From contig NZ_QVMU01000014.1 in assembly GCF_003605645.1 (NCBI RefSeq), forward strand, positions 47,496-111,495: a stretch of DNA of 64,000 nucleotides, in the 5' to 3' direction. The DNA comes from Vibrio sinensis (lineage in GTDB: Bacteria; Pseudomonadota; Gammaproteobacteria; Enterobacterales; Vibrionaceae). The notes beneath the pieces were generated by a model. That model was not told where the DNA came from, searched no databases, and saw nothing but the letters and a program-made list of their open reading frames with translations. Both the position numbers and the translations under genes were made by a program. Every line of letters begins with the position of its first letter. Positions within the stretch are counted from its first letter, which is position 1. Positions 63,891-64,000 of this stretch are shown here, one piece after another.

Positions 63891-64000
63891 TCTAGAGCGT
63901 GAGGGGTATTTTTGCGCTTTTTTTAGCACAGCTCTGGGGTAAGGCTTTCTTTTTCTCTTTTTAGGAAGTATTAGCCGTTTGCCATTGTCCCTCAACTCTT
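63867..64000 (-). mobile_element. C-terminal end of a probable IS4-type transposase, partial at the window edge
   Basis: On the minus strand a frame open at the edge reads ELRDNGKRLILPKKRKRKPY, PRAVLKKAQKYPSRSRDKNA, TRS and stops at 63867. The very basic tail with a YPRAV...KYP pattern is typical of the end of IS4-family transposases. Only 44 residues are visible, so the call rests on that pattern. If right, the element boundary lies just to the left, near the sstT terminator. Confidence 0.5.

Noticed and set aside
1..64000. tRNA, rRNA, CRISPR arrays, integron attC sites, prophage genes
   Set aside because: None seen by eye: no repeated spacer arrays, no attC-like repeats, no phage structural genes; a tRNA scan was not possible.

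Overview
The window looks like a stretch of the smaller chromosome of a Vibrio species. The evidence is gene content and order: a Wzy-type exopolysaccharide locus, a pstSCAB operon, lpp beside an L,D-transpeptidase, a PilZ protein of the PlzD type, putA/putP, the vqmR-vqmA quorum-sensing pair next to pdxH, and a LapG/LapD/type I secretion block. Vibrio-like base composition (about 40-45 % GC by eye) and the protein sequences agree. The species cannot be named from the sequence alone.

Layout. 1-2.2 kb: the start of an O-antigen-ligase-like membrane protein running off the left edge (minus), then a porin (plus). 2.2-14.2 kb: a minus-strand exopolysaccharide/capsule operon (initiating sugar-phosphate transferase, short Wza-like exporter, BY-kinase/chain-length protein, four glycosyltransferases, UDP-glucose dehydrogenase, a polymerase-like protein and two unknown exported proteins). 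14.8-18.4 kb: pstS-pstC-pstA-pstB for high-affinity phosphate uptake. 18.7-21.7 kb: DEAD-box helicase, Lpp and the convergent YkuD transpeptidase. 22.3-27.7 kb: deoD, an IS1-like zinc-ribbon protein, and a translationally coupled pair of TPR proteins, one with an intact GGDEF domain and one with a ruined GGDEF-like domain. 27.8-42 kb: transporters (EamA, YibI/YibH-like, MFS, ABC), PlzD, a DUF368 undecaprenyl-phosphate translocase, CtlX-like hydrolase, small regulators and putP. 42-47 kb: proline catabolism, in which the C-terminal domain of PutA is a separate gene, with an AraC-type regulator upstream. 47.4-50.5 kb: two tandem periplasmic coiled-coil/PEGA paralogues, the second fused to a formylglycine-generating-enzyme-like domain without the active cysteines. 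50.5-52.2 kb: VqmR sRNA, VqmA and PdxH. 52.4-58.6 kb: type I secretion membrane-fusion protein, LapG protease, LapD receptor and LapB-type ABC exporter. 58.8-63.8 kb: small exported proteins, an acetyltransferase, a copper-delivery operon (unknown protein, SCO, PCuAC) and SstT. The right edge carries what looks like the C-terminal end of an IS4-type transposase on the minus strand.

A common thread is surface attachment and cyclic-di-GMP: matrix polysaccharide synthesis, a probable diguanylate cyclase, a PilZ receptor, LapD/LapG control of adhesin release, and VqmA/VqmR, which in V. cholerae represses the biofilm regulator vpsT. The DUF368 protein (recycling of the undecaprenyl-phosphate carrier) and Lpp/L,D-transpeptidase belong to envelope assembly. 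No rRNA, tRNA or CRISPR array was seen. No single wholly new system stands out. The best leads are the split PutA, the PEGA/pseudo-FGE pair, the paired active/pseudo GGDEF proteins, the IS1-like protein, the VqmA-site/terminator palindrome, and a 19-codon mini-ORF coupled to lapG.
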